A stretch of 64,000 nucleotides of DNA from Ignavibacteriales bacterium (GTDB lineage Bacteria > Bacteroidota > Ignavibacteria > UBA10030): positions 90,574 to 154,573 of the forward strand of contig JAPLFQ010000033.1 in the NCBI GenBank assembly GCA_026390595.1, in the 5' to 3' direction. Each line of letters opens with the position of its first letter. The stretch's first letter is position 1. This document shows, piece by piece, positions 62,187 through 64,000 of this stretch. The position numbers and the translations under genes are program-made. A model generated the notes under the pieces. That model had not been told where the DNA came from and ran no database searches. It saw nothing but the letters and a program-made list of their open reading frames with translations.

Positions 62187-63254
62187 CTACTTCTTCTCCC
62201 TCGTGTAGAGATAAGCGCAATTCTCCAATCGGCTCTCCTTCTCTCCGGTGTTCACTGCGAATTTCGGGCCGCTCCAAATAGCCGCGGACCCGTATGAACC
62301 ATTCTTGCTAATAGCGTAGAAATTGACATTGAAATTCGGGCGCCCCTTTGCATCGAGCAGCCGCCTCTCTTTGGTCTGGCTTGCGATACGTTTACACGCC
62401 ATCAGACATGCTTCTTCAGGCGACTTGCCTTGTCGCATGAATTCGACGATCATCACGCTGCTGCACGCAAGGAGGTTAGCTTCGCCTCTGCCTGTGGAAC
62501 CGGCCGCCCCAACCTCGTTGTCTACGTACAAGCCTGCGCCAAGGATCGGTGAATCTCCCACTCTCCCAGGGATCTTGAAGGCGAGCCCGCTCGTCGTTGT
62601 CACGCCAGAGACATTTCCCTTCAAATCCACGGCATCGCAATTAATCGTGCCGGTAATACGCTCGTACTTCCTGGGTCCTTCGCCGATATCAATCGTATTG
62701 ATGTCGTGCGGTGGCAACCAGTCATCCTGATTGCTCAACGTCTCCTTCCACTTGAGCCAGATTTCCCTCGACTCGTCCGTCAGCAGGTTTTCCTCCTTGA
62801 ACCCATGAGCTACGGCAAACTTGCGGGCTCCTTCTCCCACCAACAGCACATGGTCGCTCCGTTCCATCACCAACTTCGCCACCTTAGATGGATTCTTGAT
62901 ATTACGAATGGATGCGACCGCACCACCGCGCCCCGAGGGACCATGCATCACTGAAGAGTCCAATTCCACAATTCCCTCTTCATTTGGCAATCCGCCCAAG
63001 CCTACACTGTTATCATTTGGGTCATCTTCCACGATATTGACGCCCGCAATGACTGCATCAAGGGCGTCGGCACCTTGATGGATGAGTTCCATAGCCCGCG
63101 CAGTCGCCTGCAGGCCGTTTGCGCTTGAAATGACAACAGGCCGAACGGGTGATTTGCTTTGAGCATGAATCTCGCCAACGGCGGAGACAGAATTTGCCAC
63201 AAGTGCGGCAGCACTTGCCATCGTTGCCGACTTCAAGAATTCTCTGCGTTTCAT
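62187..63254 (-). CDS. Tat-exported N4-(beta-N-acetylglucosaminyl)-L-asparaginase family hydrolase
   Basis: 355 residues of the Ntn-hydrolase aspartylglucosaminidase family. The N-terminus MKRREFLKSATMASAAALVANS is a twin-arginine signal. The precursor is cleaved before a threonine; by alignment with the family this is Thr203 in ITG-TINCDAVDLKGN, followed by GVTTTSGLAFKIPGRVGDSPILGAGLY and GAAGSTGRGEA. It would trim glycoprotein Asn-GlcNAc or similar amides in the periplasm. Coupled closely to the membrane phosphoesterase after it. Start MDSAMKRRE at 63266 is the longer option. Confidence 0.88.
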   Translation of the reverse strand: MKRREFLKSATMASAAALVANSVSAVGEIHAQSKSPVRPVVISSANGLQATARAMELIHQGADALDAVIAGVNIVEDDPNDNSVGLGGLPNEEGIVELDSSVMHGPSGRGGAVASIRNIKNPSKVAKLVMERSDHVLLVGEGARKFAVAHGFKEENLLTDESREIWLKWKETLSNQDDWLPPHDINTIDIGEGPRKYERITGTINCDAVDLKGNVSGVTTTSGLAFKIPGRVGDSPILGAGLYVDNEVGAAGSTGRGEANLLACSSVMIVEFMRQGKSPEEACLMACKRIASQTKERRLLDAKGRPNFNVNFYAISKNGSYGSAAIWSGPKFAVNTGEKESRLENCAYLYTREKK

Positions 63255-63330
63255 TGCACTATCCATCGTTTGTCCTCCCTGTCATGTATCGATACATCGT
63301 GGAGTCGTTGTAGAATCGCTATAGAAATCG

Positions 63331-63816
63331 TTAGCTGGCCGTGCGGGCGGCAGTATGTTTGACCAGCAGAAAGACCTTCAGGTCATCGAACGACCCGAAC
63401 ACTTTGGTAGTGCAGCCAAGCACCCACCCCGGAATTTCCGCAAGGGGCATCCTGGTGACCATGTAAACGGGCTTGCTTGTGAATCGGCACAGCGTTACTT
63501 CACCGGTAGTGCCTGCCCCGCGCTGTGCACTCTCGTCCCAGTAGCAAACTACATAATCGGTCTTCTCCGCAATTTCGTAGCTGTCCATGTCCACGAGCTC
63601 GCGGATAAGATCCATGTAGACATCGATGTTTTGGAGCTTCAAGTCGCGAAACTTGCCTTTGGGCAACTTCCGGGATAGAAATGCCTCGCTCGTGACATTT
63701 GGATTGTAGACCGTGTGCTGCAGGTTCTTTTGGATCCAGCCATCCATGTCCATTCTCCAATCGATCCCCTCCCCCTTCGCAAACTCCATTCCTCCAGAAA
63801 GATATGCTCTGAGCAC
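63331..63816 (-). CDS. Nucleoside 2-deoxyribosyltransferase-like protein
   Basis: About 161 residues. VLRAYLSGGMEFAK at the N-terminus and DYVVCYWDESAQRGAGTTGEVTLCRFTSKPVYMV in the second half (written in part) fit the NDT/Toll-like fold, in which YLSGPM and GTxxE segments line the nucleoside site. True enzymatic activity is not shown by sequence alone. A GTG at 63816 starts one base after the upstream stop; a TTG at 63864 would overlap that gene by 47 bases. Confidence 0.65.
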   Translation of the reverse strand: MLRAYLSGGMEFAKGEGIDWRMDMDGWIQKNLQHTVYNPNVTSEAFLSRKLPKGKFRDLKLQNIDVYMDLIRELVDMDSYEIAEKTDYVVCYWDESAQRGAGTTGEVTLCRFTSKPVYMVTRMPLAEIPGWVLGCTTKVFGSFDDLKVFLLVKHTAARTAS

Positions 63817-63817
63817 C

Positions 63818-64000
63818 TTAGGAGAGTTCACAGGCCCTCCAGAGAAACGTGGCGGTATGAACAAGTTGAACGTTCATCCCTTTCTGACGCAGCCCATGCT
63901 GAATCTGAAGCATGCAGCCGGGATTGCCGGTCACTATGATATCGGGATGAACCGTTGCGATGTTGGCGATTTTGCGATCAAGCATTTTCATTGAGTCTTC
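63818..64000 (-). CDS. GlcF-like iron-sulfur protein, C-terminal end only
   Basis: The last 60 codons of a minus-strand gene whose start lies beyond base 64000. It reads KMLDRKIANIATVHPDIIVTGNPGCMLQIQHGLRQKGMNVQLVHTATFLWRA in parts. The GNPGCxxQI motif is the second CCG cysteine-rich box of glycolate oxidase GlcF/LutA-like subunits, which bind an iron-sulfur cluster and pass electrons from a flavin subunit. The rest of the protein is outside the window, so the exact subunit cannot be named. Confidence 0.75.
   Translation of the reverse strand, partial: EDSMKMLDRKIANIATVHPDIIVTGNPGCMLQIQHGLRQKGMNVQLVHTATFLWRACELS

Overview
The window (about 53% G+C, read by composition of the coding regions) looks like a Gram-negative chromosome segment from the Bacteroidota/Chlorobiota side of the tree, most like Ignavibacteria or a neighbouring lineage. 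Pointers are a porin of the O/P type, an outer-membrane beta-barrel receptor with a carboxypeptidase-D-like N-terminal domain, BshC (bacillithiol), a free-standing PASTA protein, type I GlnA, and tmRNA with no encoded CCA. Both TTG-17-TATAT type promoters and TAnnTTTG type -7 elements occur, and Shine-Dalgarno sites are present at many but not all starts. The exact taxon is an inference.

Layout. 1-8600 (+): translation and RNA genes infB (5' end outside), rbfA, truB, a broken ribF, rpsO, pnp, then aroA and an orphan UgpC/MsmX-type ATPase. 8600-12220 (-): nucleoside salvage and thiol operon cdd-tdk-punA-bshC. 12750-20997 (+): PASTA protein, rpe, AsnC-type regulator with glnA, enoyl-CoA hydratase, apt, tryptophanase, small membrane and metallopeptidase-like genes. 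21079-25401 (-): SDR plus M28 peptidase pair, TolB-like beta-propeller protein, secreted peroxiredoxin. 25514-28946 (+): metal uptake cluster (His/Cys-rich small protein, outer-membrane barrel, substrate-binding protein, ABC-3 permease) behind a 25-bp palindrome. 29300-37056 (+): yqeY, cvpA-like, mutS2, biotin carboxylase and biotin carrier, purL. 37150-38460 (-): Rieske protein and dapF.

38600-53213 is a phosphate-starvation island. On the minus strand lie two small single-pass membrane proteins, a phosphate-selective-type porin, pstS, pstC, pstA, pstB, phoU, then (further right) phoB-phoR and a six-hairpin glycosidase-like gene. On the plus strand, in the middle, lies a glycosyltransferase-metallophosphoesterase-HAD operon. 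Four promoters in this island carry the same architecture: four TTAACA-like hexamers at exact 11-bp period, then 8-9 bp, then a -10/-7 element. They sit before pstC, before each of the two small paralogous membrane proteins, and before the glycosyltransferase operon. I read this as a local PhoB regulon that combines phosphate uptake with probable replacement of phospholipid by glycolipid, plus an undescribed pair of small membrane proteins. One of the two has a 139-bp fold-back repeat in its leader.

53767-64000 (-): a second two-component system next to an outer-membrane receptor, tmRNA with its own terminator and promoter, a LOG-family protein, YgfZ, a membrane-bound metallophosphoesterase with altered metal ligands, a Tat-exported aspartylglucosaminidase-type hydrolase, a nucleoside deoxyribosyltransferase-like protein and the C-terminal end of a GlcF-like iron-sulfur protein. 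No tRNA or rRNA genes, CRISPR arrays, transposase genes or prophage genes were seen.
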